Program-made: the position numbers and the translations under genes
Assembly (NCBI GenBank): GCA_910578845.1
Contig: CAJTSL010000064.1
Location: 1 to 18,207, forward strand
Direction of reading: 5' to 3'
Length of the DNA: 18,207 bases
Origin: an uncultured Lachnospiraceae bacterium
GTDB lineage: Bacteria; Bacillota; Clostridia; Lachnospirales; Lachnospiraceae
Notes under the pieces: model-generated
Told to the model about the DNA's origin: nothing
The model's database searches: none
The model's input: only the letters and a program-made list of their open reading frames with translations
In this document: positions 7,514-14,710 of the stretch, one piece after another
Layout of the letters: each line of letters opens with the position of its first letter
Numbering within the stretch: the first letter of the stretch is position 1

Positions 7514-8938
7514 ATGAGAAAAACATTATACTTGAAATTTATCTTTGCCTACATCATTTTTGCCTTCTTCGGTTTTATTGTAGTCGCTACTTTCGTTTCC
7601 AGCATGACTATGGATAATCTGAAAAAGGAGAAGGCAGACACACTATACCGGGAAGCAACGCTCATAGCCAATACTTACGCTACCGATCTATACAATAGCG
7701 AAGCGACTCTAGAGGCGGTCAAAAGCGAGCTAGACGCTCTGGAAACCTATCTAAACGCTACTATCTGGATCATTAACCCTTCCGGGCGTATGGTACTGGA
7801 TTCTTCCTCTCCAATGGATGTGGAAACGGAGGTCGTGATAGAAAATTTTGATCCGACAATCACCGAAGGTTCTTATTATATCATCGGGGATTTCTTTGGC
7901 ACGTTCACAGAAGATATGCTCAGCGTCTTCGCCCCGATTACATCAGATTTTAAAGTAAAAGGTTATGTGGTCATCCACAGTTCCATGCGTGGCATCCAGG
8001 CATCGACCGATAGCCTCTTAAACATCTCTTATATTACGCTTGTCATTCTGTTTTTGCTGTCTTTGATTATTTTGATTTTCTTCACGGAAATGGTATATAT
8101 CCCATTACGCAAAATCACAGAAGCAACGGAACAGTATGCCAATGGCAATATGCACTATGAAGTTTCTGTTGAAAGTGGGGATGAAATAGGTTATCTCGCA
8201 GCAACTCTATCTTATATGGCAAGTGAAATTGCCCGCGCCGAAGATGACCAGAAAAAGTTTGTCGCCAACGTTTCCCACGATTTCCGCTCCCCCCTGACTT
8301 CTATCAGAGGATATCTGGAAGCGATGTTAGACGGAACGATCCCGCCAGAACAATATGAAAAGTATCTCTCGATAGTCTTAAATGAAACGGAGCGGCTGGC
8401 TAAACTGACTAACAGCCTATTAACCTTAAATAACCTAAATACCAAAGGCATGTTACTAGACCGGGCAGATTTCGACATCAATTCCGTAATCCGTAATGTA
8501 GCGGCATCTTTTGAAGGAACCTGTCGTGAGAAGAAAATTGCCATTGAGCTTGTCCTGACCGGAGAAGAAATGTTTGTAACCGCAGATATGGATAAAATCC
8601 AGCAAGTGCTCTATAATCTGTTAGATAACGCCATTAAATTCAGCCATCATAATTCTGTCATCAAACTGGAAACAACCGAAAAGCATAACAAAATTTTTGT
8701 CAGCGTTAAAGATTCCGGCATTGGCATCCCCAAAGATAATCTCAAGCTCATCTGGGACCGGTTCTATAAATCAGACCTGTCCCGCGGGAAAGACAAAAAA
8801 GGAACCGGACTTGGTCTTTCTATTACGAAAGAAATCATCCGGTCCCACGGTGAACATATTAATGTCATCAGTACAGAAGGCGTTGGTACGGAATTTATTT
8901 TCTCCCTTCAAAAATCCGAAATGGAAGATGACGATTAA
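7514..8938 (+). CDS. HAMP-domain sensor histidine kinase
   Basis: Membrane sensor kinase of 474 residues paired with the preceding response regulator. Seen: a first membrane helix (about 7-29), an extracytoplasmic sensor region of about 140 residues, a second membrane helix (about 173-195), a HAMP linker, a HisKA domain with the phospho-accepting H255 in VANVSHDFRSPLTSIRGYLEAML, and a HATPase_c domain with N box NLLDNAIKFS, G1 box DSGIGIP, F box DRFYKSD and G2 box GTGLGLSI. AAGGAG stands 13 nt before the ATG; a closer TTG frame ends at once, so the ATG is preferred. The sensor region resembles PAS/dCache-type folds only loosely; its ligand is unknown. The 3' end faces trmL with only 16 nt between the stop codons. 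Confidence 0.93.
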   Translation: MRKTLYLKFIFAYIIFAFFGFIVVATFVSSMTMDNLKKEKADTLYREATLIANTYATDLYNSEATLEAVKSELDALETYLNATIWIINPSGRMVLDSSSPMDVETEVVIENFDPTITEGSYYIIGDFFGTFTEDMLSVFAPITSDFKVKGYVVIHSSMRGIQASTDSLLNISYITLVILFLLSLIILIFFTEMVYIPLRKITEATEQYANGNMHYEVSVESGDEIGYLAATLSYMASEIARAEDDQKKFVANVSHDFRSPLTSIRGYLEAMLDGTIPPEQYEKYLSIVLNETERLAKLTNSLLTLNNLNTKGMLLDRADFDINSVIRNVAASFEGTCREKKIAIELVLTGEEMFVTADMDKIQQVLYNLLDNAIKFSHHNSVIKLETTEKHNKIFVSVKDSGIGIPKDNLKLIWDRFYKSDLSRGKDKKGTGLGLSITKEIIRSHGEHINVISTEGVGTEFIFSLQKSEMEDDD

Positions 8939-8954
8939 GAAAATGATGCAAGCA

Positions 8955-9446
8955 TCAATGCCAATGCAGCCTATGCAGCTCTCCCGCTGTCTGCATATTG
9001 GCAAACCCCTGCTGCCGCAATGCCTCATACAAGACAATAGAGACAGAGTTCGAAAGATTCAAAGAACGTATTTCATCTAGCATCGGGATGCGGATGCAAT
9101 ACGCTTCATTCTCTACCAGAAGTTCTTCTGGAATACCCGCGCTTTCTTTTCCGAACATGATGAAATCATCAGCGCCATAAGAAACTTCCGTATATACTTT
9201 CTTAGCTTTGGTAGTTGCCATCCATACCTTAGCATGCGGATGTTTCTCCAGAAATTCCTGATAGTTAATATATCTTGTCACATCAAGATGTTCCCAGTAA
9301 TCCATACCGGCACGCTTAATAGACTTTTCATCCAGCCGGAATCCAAGCGGTTCAATTAAATGTAACGCTGTGCCTGTCGCCACACAAGTTCTTCCGATAT
9401 TTCCCGTATTGGCAGGTATTTCCGGCTGATGTAATATAATATGCAT
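8955..9446 (-). CDS. trmL: tRNA (cytidine/uridine-34 2'-O)-methyltransferase, TrmL family
   Basis: SPOUT-class methyltransferase that 2'-O-methylates the wobble nucleotide of certain tRNA-Leu species in E. coli. Seen in 163 residues: the N-terminal HQPEIPANTGNIGRTC motif, the FGKESAGIPEELL motif 2, and SLNLSNSVSIVLYEALRQ as motif 3, which forms the knotted SAM site. Length and motif order are typical. AGGAG lies 6 nt before the ATG. The gene follows the aminotransferase gene by about 64 nt and may be the last gene of the unit that begins with the small membrane peptide. Confidence 0.93.
   Translation of the reverse strand: MHIILHQPEIPANTGNIGRTCVATGTALHLIEPLGFRLDEKSIKRAGMDYWEHLDVTRYINYQEFLEKHPHAKVWMATTKAKKVYTEVSYGADDFIMFGKESAGIPEELLVENEAYCIRIPMLDEIRSLNLSNSVSIVLYEALRQQGFANMQTAGELHRLHWH
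8960..9002. other. Long imperfect hairpin inside the 3' end of trmL
   Basis: GCCAATGCAG (8960-8969) pairs with CTGC (8991-8994) and ATTGGC (8997-9002), with a two-base bulge. CAGC (8976-8979) pairs with GCTG (8986-8989) inside. It falls at the tail-to-tail junction of the kinase and trmL genes. There is no T-run after it on the plus strand. On the minus strand a smaller GATG/CATC hairpin and ATTTTCTT follow about 10 nt later, which could act as a weak trmL terminator. Confidence 0.35.
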
Positions 9447-9510
9447 ACTGCTCTCCTATTCCCACAAAGCCTACAAGCAATAAGAACTGCTCTCGGCCTT
9501 TTTTGATAGC

Positions 9511-10677
9511 TTAACCTTTCCGTAATCTTTCTATAAACTCGGATAATCGTCTCATCGCAATCTTGATGTTCTCCAAGGATGCAGCATATGAAACGCGCAA
9601 GAAACCTTCTCCACAATCGCCAAACGCTGTGCCCGGCACAATAGCGACCTTTTCTTCCTGAAGGAAGCGAGTCGCAAACTCATCACTCGTCAGCCCAAAT
9701 TCCTTTATGCAAGGGAAAACATAAAATGCCCCAAACGGTTCAAAGCATTCTAATCCCATTTCTTTGAACGCATGCATTAAATACCTGCGCCTCTGGTTAT
9801 AGGACTCTCTCATCTGTTCCACATCCTCATCGCCATTGCGAAGCGCCTCTACCGCAGCATACTGGCTTGTCGTCGGCGCGCACATAATGGCGAACTGATG
9901 GATTTTCAACATCTGGGAGATGATAGCCTTTGGCCCGCATGCATAACCAAGCCTCCACCCCGTCATGGCATATGCTTTGGAAAAGCCGTTAATCAATATC
10001 GTCCTCTCCTGCATTCCCGGAATCTCTACAATAGATACATGTTTATCTTTATAGGTAAGCTCGGAATAAATCTCATCGGAGATTACAAAGAGATCATGCT
10101 TGATAATAACCTGCGCTATCTCCTCTAGATCTTTCCTCTCCATAATCGCTCCGGTTGGATTATTCGGGAAAGGAAGGATCAGTATTTTCGTCTTATCCGT
10201 AATCGCATCTTCTAGCTCCTGCGCCGTCAGGCGGAATTCATTTTCTGCCTTTAATTCAATAATAACCGGTACGCCATTTGCCAAAATCGCACATGGCTCA
10301 TAAGAAACATAACTTGGTTGCGGAATCAGGACTTCTTCACCGGGATTGAGCATCGCACGAAGCGCCGCGTCTATGCCCTCAGATCCTCCCACGGTCACGA
10401 ACACTTCATCCTGCGGGCAGTATTCTACGTTCTGCTTCCTCTTAAGATAGCGGCAGATTTCCTCTTTCAGCTCTTTTAACCCCGCATTGGAAGTATAAAA
10501 TGTACGTCCTTTTTCCAGAGAATATATACCTTCATCCCTGATATGCCACGGCGTATCGAAATCCGGCTCACCGACACTTAGCGAAATCACATCATCCATA
10601 TCCTGCACGATATCGAAAAACTTCCGGATACCTGATGGCTTTATGCCCACAACTTTTTCTGCTAACGGATTTCTCAT
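9511..10677 (-). CDS. PLP-dependent class I/II aminotransferase
   Basis: Fold-type I aminotransferase of 388 residues, in the aspartate/aromatic aminotransferase group. Seen: the substrate-binding start ISLSVGEPDFDTP, YTSNAGLKELK, the cofactor-stacking region PSYVSYEP, PNNPTGA, SDEIYSELTY, and the Schiff-base lysine K234 in GFSKAYAMTGWRLGY, with the carboxylate-binding arginine in FLRVSYA. Its ATG overlaps the stop of the Lrp-type gene (ATGA), and AGGTGA lies just before it, so the two are translationally coupled and probably functionally linked. Substrate cannot be set from sequence. Names such as PatA or aspartate aminotransferase would be guesses. Confidence 0.92.
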   Translation of the reverse strand: MRNPLAEKVVGIKPSGIRKFFDIVQDMDDVISLSVGEPDFDTPWHIRDEGIYSLEKGRTFYTSNAGLKELKEEICRYLKRKQNVEYCPQDEVFVTVGGSEGIDAALRAMLNPGEEVLIPQPSYVSYEPCAILANGVPVIIELKAENEFRLTAQELEDAITDKTKILILPFPNNPTGAIMERKDLEEIAQVIIKHDLFVISDEIYSELTYKDKHVSIVEIPGMQERTILINGFSKAYAMTGWRLGYACGPKAIISQMLKIHQFAIMCAPTTSQYAAVEALRNGDEDVEQMRESYNQRRRYLMHAFKEMGLECFEPFGAFYVFPCIKEFGLTSDEFATRFLQEEKVAIVPGTAFGDCGEGFLRVSYAASLENIKIAMRRLSEFIERLRKG

Positions 10678-11156
10678 GGTGTCACCTTCTCTCTCGTATC
10701 CTCACTTTTCTTCGCTAATATCGTCCCATGGTCTTTGTATTTCTTCAAGATAAAATGGGTCGCTGTGCTTAATACTGTGTCCAATGTGGAAAGCTTATCC
10801 GATACAAACGCTGATATCTCTTTTAAAGATTTTCCCTCTAATGTCACAAGCAAGTCAAACCCACCAGAAATTAAATAAACGGAATTGACTTCCGGATATT
10901 TGTAAATGCGCTCTGCAATACTGTCAAATCCCTGCCCACGCTGTGGTGTGACTCTGACTTCGATCAATGCCGACACCTTCTCAATGGACGTCTTCTCCCA
11001 ATCAATCAGAGTATGATAACCGCAGATAATGCCCTCGCTCTCTAACGCTGCAAGTTCATTCGCTATATCAATTTCTTCCACGCCCATGATAACCGCAAGC
11101 TCTTTCATATCAATCCGGCTGTTCTTCTCAATTACCGATAATAATTTTTCTCTCAT
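10674..11156 (-). CDS. Lrp/AsnC-family transcriptional regulator
   Basis: Feast/famine-type regulator of about 160 residues. Seen: an N-terminal helix-turn-helix (RIDMKELAVIMGVEEIDIANELAALESEGII) and a C-terminal RAM ligand-binding domain (VSALIEVRVTP, then YPEVNSVYLISGGFDLLVTLEG). The start at 11156 has AGGGAG 6 nt upstream, an ideal site. An in-frame ATG at 11207 overlaps the preceding gene's stop (TAATG) but would add 17 charged residues not expected in the family. The stop overlaps the aminotransferase start. Likely controls this operon or related amino-acid genes in response to an amino acid; that is inference from family and context. Confidence 0.9.
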   Translation of the reverse strand: MREKLLSVIEKNSRIDMKELAVIMGVEEIDIANELAALESEGIICGYHTLIDWEKTSIEKVSALIEVRVTPQRGQGFDSIAERIYKYPEVNSVYLISGGFDLLVTLEGKSLKEISAFVSDKLSTLDTVLSTATHFILKKYKDHGTILAKKSEDTREKVTP

Positions 11157-11206
11157 ATCTTTCTCCCTATTCCTTTCCTGCTCCACGTTTTGTTCCCAGG
11201 AGCGCA

Positions 11207-12196
11207 TTACTTTATCAATTCATATAGCTGATCCGTCTTTGGCGGTTCTAAGAAGCGCTTTTCATCCTCATGAAGCAGCACCTTATCATTCCCCGCCGTA
11301 GTCTTCCCGACAATTACCGCAGGAATCCCTGCCTTCCCTAAAGCCATGACAAGGCCAGTGCCATCCTCTGTTGTCATCAAAAGCGAGCCGCCCGACAATA
11401 GCTCATATGGGTTCAAGTCGAAAAATTCACATATCTCTATCGTTTCCTGCCTGATTGGCAGCATCTTTAAATCAATTTCCAGTCCAACGCCCGACTTCTT
11501 TGCTAAATCCCACAGAGCCGCCATAATACCGCCCTGAGAGACATCATGCATGCCACAGACGCCGGACCTACCGGCGGTGGCGGCCTCCGGTATGATAGAA
11601 AGGAACTGCTCAAAGGCTTCCGCCTCATCTATCATTTTCGTCGGATATCTGGTAAGCAGTTCTTCTCTATGTTCTTTCGCGATCCGGACGGTTGCCTCTA
11701 ATCCGATCCATTTACTCACGACTACATCCTGTCCTGCTTCTACAATATGCGTATATTTCTGATATTCTTTTCTACGCTTGCCAATGCCTGTTGCTGTTAT
11801 CAGTGGCATGTTCATATTTTTCATCACTTCCGTATGGCCGCCAATCATCTGTACATGAAAGTGGCTACAAATTTCCTCTGCTTTCTCTATCAATTCCTGT
11901 AGCATAGCTTCCTGCGTATCCTGCACAAGCGCTACCGAAAGCATCATACCGACTGGTTCGGCTCCTGCTGCCGCAAGATTATTCAACGCCCTATGGACCG
12001 CATAGACCCCTGCCATATCTAAAGGCGCACAGACAGGATTCGTAGATAAAACCGTTTCCTCATCTGCGCCAAACGATAGAACGGCGCAGTCTTCCCCTAT
12101 CCCTGCGCCGCATTTTACTTCATCCCTCTTTGTTTTTATCCGCCTTAAAACAGAACGTACAAGTACATTCTCCGAAATTTTCCCACTCCTGAGCAT
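11207..12196 (-). CDS. AIR synthase-related (HypE/PurM/ThiL superfamily) protein
   Basis: 329 residues with the two-domain PurM-like fold: an N-terminal ATP-binding half with GAGIGEDCAVLSF, AVHRALNNLAAAGAEPVGMMLSVAL and MIGGHTEV, and a C-terminal half with GMHDVSQGGIMAALWDLAKKSGVGLEIDL and ELLSGGSLLMTTED. The closest named relative by motif is the hydrogenase maturation factor HypE. No hydrogenase or other hyp genes are nearby, and HypE's usual C-terminal cysteine is absent (the end is YELIK), so it is unlikely to be a true HypE. Probably an ATP-dependent enzyme of unknown substrate. The start ATG has AAAGG about 12 nt upstream, inside the RKAW leader. The following Lrp-type gene begins within about 50 nt. 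Confidence 0.85.
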   Translation of the reverse strand: MLRSGKISENVLVRSVLRRIKTKRDEVKCGAGIGEDCAVLSFGADEETVLSTNPVCAPLDMAGVYAVHRALNNLAAAGAEPVGMMLSVALVQDTQEAMLQELIEKAEEICSHFHVQMIGGHTEVMKNMNMPLITATGIGKRRKEYQKYTHIVEAGQDVVVSKWIGLEATVRIAKEHREELLTRYPTKMIDEAEAFEQFLSIIPEAATAGRSGVCGMHDVSQGGIMAALWDLAKKSGVGLEIDLKMLPIRQETIEICEFFDLNPYELLSGGSLLMTTEDGTGLVMALGKAGIPAVIVGKTTAGNDKVLLHEDEKRFLEPPKTDQLYELIK

Positions 12197-12239
12197 ACAA
12201 AAACCATGCCTTTCTCTCAGCCTGCAAGCTTTGGGACAC
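12120..12239 (-). promoter_or_regulatory. Overlapping leader frame before the HypE-like gene (RKAW element)
   Basis: AGGAG (12246-12250) stands 6 nt before a GTG at 12237-12239. The frame reads VSQSLQAERKAW and continues 39 codons in all to a TGA at 12120, overlapping the first 25 or so codons of the HypE-like gene. The block at 12204-12225 is identical to one before nth, and the frame from start codon to QAERKAW is the same there. Could be a translated leader that couples or tunes expression. Not proven to be translated. Confidence 0.35.
12204..12225 (-). repeat. 22-nt repeat, copy 1 (start-codon leader)
   Basis: Exact copy of 16098-16119 on the same strand; its core reads CAGGCTGAGAGAAAGG. 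Both copies lie just upstream of a start codon. A shorter version (AGAAAGGCATGG) occurs on the plus strand at 4360-4371 before mutS2. Confidence 0.85.
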
Positions 12240-12267
12240 TCAGATCTCCTGTCGTCCCGCTCATTGT

Positions 12268-13848
12268 TTATTGCCCTGGTGCCGGTGCCTGCGCTTCCGG
12301 TGGTTGTGCCTGGGCAGCAGCGGCTGCCGCTGCTGCGTCCGCTTGCGCCTGCGCTTCTGCCGCAGCAGCATCTGCTGCTGCCTTATAGGCGCCTGCAACA
12401 GCTTTCACCTGGTCAATGCTATTGGTGGCAATTGCTGCCATAATATTATTATATGCTTCCGGATCAGGTGTCGAAATGCCCACAGTCGCGCTTCTTGGCG
12501 ATTTATTATAGGAACTGCTGTTAATCTGTTCCCTGCTGACCTCAACACCGTCTACTTTCACGACTTTCCATAGCTGGGCTTTGTACCCGATATGTGCAGA
12601 TTGCACGGAACAATAGCCTAACGGCAGGGATTCATCCGCATGAATGACCTCTTCTTCCGGTACTGTCCTTTCCAAGACAACGCTCTCATATATGACTTCT
12701 CTATTGCTATCTCTCGTCTCTACTCCATAAATGGTAAACGTAATCTGCTTTTCCGGTGTCGTAATCCCTTCAATATAAATAGGATGTTCCGTATTGTTCA
12801 CAAATTTAAAGTCTTTGCCCGAAGACTCCGCAATCGCCGCATCCGCCGACGGGTCTACATAGGTGACGATCATAGAATGGTTATATCTCTCTGTGACCTC
12901 TAATTCCGCCTGTAAGACCGCATTATATAATGTAGTGGAAACCTGGCAGATGCCTCCTCCCAAGCTGTCTACTACCTGTCCGTTCAAATAAGAGCCTGCC
13001 ATATAATATCCGTTCGCTTCCGAAAACGGAGAAACAGATTCATAGGCGGAAAACTCATCTCCTGGATACAAAGTACATCCATTAATTAGTTGCGCGCCAT
13101 TTGCTACATTAGCGCTTCTAGAATAACCTGAAGTCGAATAACTGGTCGTAAATGTTCCTAGCACGTCTGTTACTTTCGCCAGTTCTTCTTCATCTCCCCG
13201 CGGTTCCTGGACAGATATCACCATGTCCGTATTACATGGCGCACAATCCCAATTCGCCACCAAATAATCATAGATCGCATCGGTAGAAGCATTCGTGTCC
13301 ACTACTACGCCAGTCTGCCCTCCTGTAATCTGGAAAGCGCCGTCCACTCTCGTTAAAACGGCATCGACAGCTTCTTGGTTAAACTGTGCTCCCTGCTCCT
13401 CAATAATGCTCCTGATCATGTTTTTATCAAAATCAAAAGTGATCTCGTAAATCTTATTGGCATATTCTAAATCTTTCAATGCCTTATAGCATTGTACAAT
13501 ATTTCCGTCTTTTCCTAAAGCTGCCGCCTCTTCAATGATTTCCTGATTGCCCCACTTAAGTCCGCATGCTGCTGCCGTTGTCGTAATAGCCTGATCGTCA
13601 GTCCCATGTATGGTAATCTCCGTATCACCATAAGAATCTACATATTCCTGAATGGCTTGTCTTGCTTCCGCAACTGTCATCCCGGACAAATTAATGGACT
13701 CCACATGAATCCCTGCTTCAATTCTCTCTTCCTCGCTGGCATATGCCGTTAAGCATAACGAATGCCCACCTATCGAAAAGTTCCCAAGCAGAAATATCCC
13801 ACTGCATAATACCACTGCCATTACTAATTTGTTCCAAATTTTTCTCAT
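12268..13848 (-). CDS. Exported VanW-domain protein with Ala/Gln/Pro-rich tail
   Basis: 526 residues. Seen: an N-terminal signal peptide or anchor (hydrophobic about 9-27), a peptidoglycan-binding-4-like region (about 45-220, with GIHVESINLSGMTVAEA), then the VanW domain (about 228-365) with TFTTSYSTSG, NGAQLINGCTLYPGDEFS and the GGGICQVSTTLYNA signature near residue 300. A G5-like segment follows. The last 40 or so residues are nearly all Ala, Gln, Pro, Asp and Glu. VanW domains occur in vancomycin-resistance clusters but are also common in Clostridia without them, and no van genes are seen here, so a general cell-wall role is the better reading. GAGGG precedes the ATG. Confidence 0.9.
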   Translation of the reverse strand: MRKIWNKLVMAVVLCSGIFLLGNFSIGGHSLCLTAYASEEERIEAGIHVESINLSGMTVAEARQAIQEYVDSYGDTEITIHGTDDQAITTTAAACGLKWGNQEIIEEAAALGKDGNIVQCYKALKDLEYANKIYEITFDFDKNMIRSIIEEQGAQFNQEAVDAVLTRVDGAFQITGGQTGVVVDTNASTDAIYDYLVANWDCAPCNTDMVISVQEPRGDEEELAKVTDVLGTFTTSYSTSGYSRSANVANGAQLINGCTLYPGDEFSAYESVSPFSEANGYYMAGSYLNGQVVDSLGGGICQVSTTLYNAVLQAELEVTERYNHSMIVTYVDPSADAAIAESSGKDFKFVNNTEHPIYIEGITTPEKQITFTIYGVETRDSNREVIYESVVLERTVPEEEVIHADESLPLGYCSVQSAHIGYKAQLWKVVKVDGVEVSREQINSSSYNKSPRSATVGISTPDPEAYNNIMAAIATNSIDQVKAVAGAYKAAADAAAAEAQAQADAAAAAAAAQAQPPEAQAPAPGQ

Positions 13849-13918
13849 AGCAATCCCTCATTTTTACGTAATCTAATCTCCCATTGATACACTATGCAAC
13901 TTACCCTTCTTCGCTACA

Positions 13919-13947
13919 TTGATTCCTGACAGAAAATATGATACACT
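13919..13947 (+). promoter_or_regulatory. Candidate plus-strand promoter antisense to the small membrane peptide
   Basis: TTGATT (13919-13924) and TACACT (13942-13947) are 17 nt apart. If used, the transcript for the gene at 14102 would begin near 13954 and run antisense across the whole 35-codon minus-strand gene. The -10 lies within TGATACACT (13939-13947), which is repeated at 13885-13893. The boxes are only moderate matches. Confidence 0.3.
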
Positions 13948-13956
13948 TAACTTCGG

Positions 13957-14064
13957 TTACATCCCTACGCTAAGTACCAGCGGCAATACCATTGCCAAAA
14001 TTAAGAAAATAACAATAACGGCGGAAATAATCCGCTTAGATTTTTTATTATGCCACGAAAACAT
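13957..14064 (-). CDS. 35-residue single-pass membrane peptide
   Basis: A short gene with complete signals. A strong promoter (14095-14123) and a GGGAGG ribosome-binding site (14073-14078) precede an ATG at 14064, and the frame ends with TAA at 13957. The peptide begins MFSWHNKKSKR, a basic cytoplasmic head, followed by a membrane helix (about residues 12-33, IISAVIVIFLILAMVLPLVL) and almost no tail. Topology is probably N-in. It lies 108 nt upstream of the VanW gene on the same strand and 37 nt from the divergent gene at 14102. I do not recognise a named family. Candidates are a small envelope protein co-expressed with VanW or, given possible antisense transcription, a type I toxin-like peptide; the first is simpler. 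Confidence 0.62.
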   Translation of the reverse strand: MFSWHNKKSKRIISAVIVIFLILAMVLPLVLSVGM

Positions 14065-14094
14065 CACAACAACCTCCCTGCTTACTGAAAGGAT

Positions 14095-14123
14095 ATTATA
14101 TATGAAATTTCCCCTTTTTGCAA
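14095..14123 (-). promoter_or_regulatory. Strong promoter for the small membrane peptide and probably the VanW unit
   Basis: On the minus strand TTGCAA (14118-14123) and a perfect TATAAT (14095-14100) are separated by exactly 17 nt. Transcription would start near 14088 and place GGGAGG within the first 16 nt. The promoter covers the start codon (14102-14104) of the plus-strand gene, so the two genes may interfere. Confidence 0.65.
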
Positions 14124-14710
14124 GTTTTATCGTCTTTATAATATGGCTTACTTACCAGCTTCATAAACATGACCGGATCGACGAAGCCACGAAACAGTCC
14201 TTCTGGGAGAAAGAGCGCCGCGCCAATAGTACGCGCCGTAAACCATTAGATGACCTGCCTTATATCAAAATCCCCTATGAAAGCCTTCACATGAATTTGC
14301 TGCCAGGTGATGAAAAAGCGGACGATTATAAAGAAATCTTCCGTTCTCTTAGCGAATCACAAATTGTAAACTTCACCGGTATTACAAATACTGATCTGAA
14401 GCTACAATATGGCGCCCCCAACATTGATCTTCTGACCCGTTACGACCAAAACTTTACGGTTCTTGTCAGGACGCTTCACCAGTGGTCATCTTACCTCTAC
14501 GAGAAAGCGTATGTCCGGGAGGCACGGGAAATCTTGGAATTGGCAGTTTCTGTCAGGACTGATGTAAGCGGCTCTTATAAGCTTCTATGCCAAATTTATA
14601 AGGAAGAAAATACGCCGGAGAAAATAAAAGAACTCTATCCTACTGCCGAATCTTTAAACTCCATTATGAAAAATACTATCGTCCGTATTCTGCAAGAAGC
14701 TGAGCAATAA
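14102..14710 (+). CDS. Membrane-anchored hypothetical protein with TPR-like C-terminus
   Basis: 202 residues from an ATG with AAAGG 9 nt upstream. The frame is open further upstream, but that part is antisense to the small peptide and has no good start. Seen: one N-terminal membrane helix (about 3-20, FPLFASFIVFIIWLTY), a charged linker with WEKERRANSTRRKPLDDLPYI, and a helical C-terminal half where YLYEKAYVREAREILELAVSVRTDVSGSY resembles a single tetratricopeptide-type helical pair. The soluble part probably faces the cytoplasm given the basic segment after the helix. No named family is recognised. Its last 35 nt overlap the exonuclease gene tail-to-tail. Confidence 0.75.
   Translation: MKFPLFASFIVFIIWLTYQLHKHDRIDEATKQSFWEKERRANSTRRKPLDDLPYIKIPYESLHMNLLPGDEKADDYKEIFRSLSESQIVNFTGITNTDLKLQYGAPNIDLLTRYDQNFTVLVRTLHQWSSYLYEKAYVREAREILELAVSVRTDVSGSYKLLCQIYKEENTPEKIKELYPTAESLNSIMKNTIVRILQEAEQ

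Noticed and set aside
9356..9616. Minus-strand frame bridging the aminotransferase and trmL
   Set aside because: Overlaps the ends of both genes in another phase; no ribosome-binding site and Arg/Cys-rich shadow composition.
10674..11207. Longer start (11207) for the Lrp-type gene
   Set aside because: The internal ATG at 11156 has an ideal AGGGAG site, and the extra 17 residues do not fit the family.
12268..13848. VanW protein as evidence of glycopeptide resistance
   Set aside because: No vanHAX, vanR/S or other van genes nearby; VanW domains are widespread in Clostridia. The two-component pair at 6789-8938 is in a different unit.
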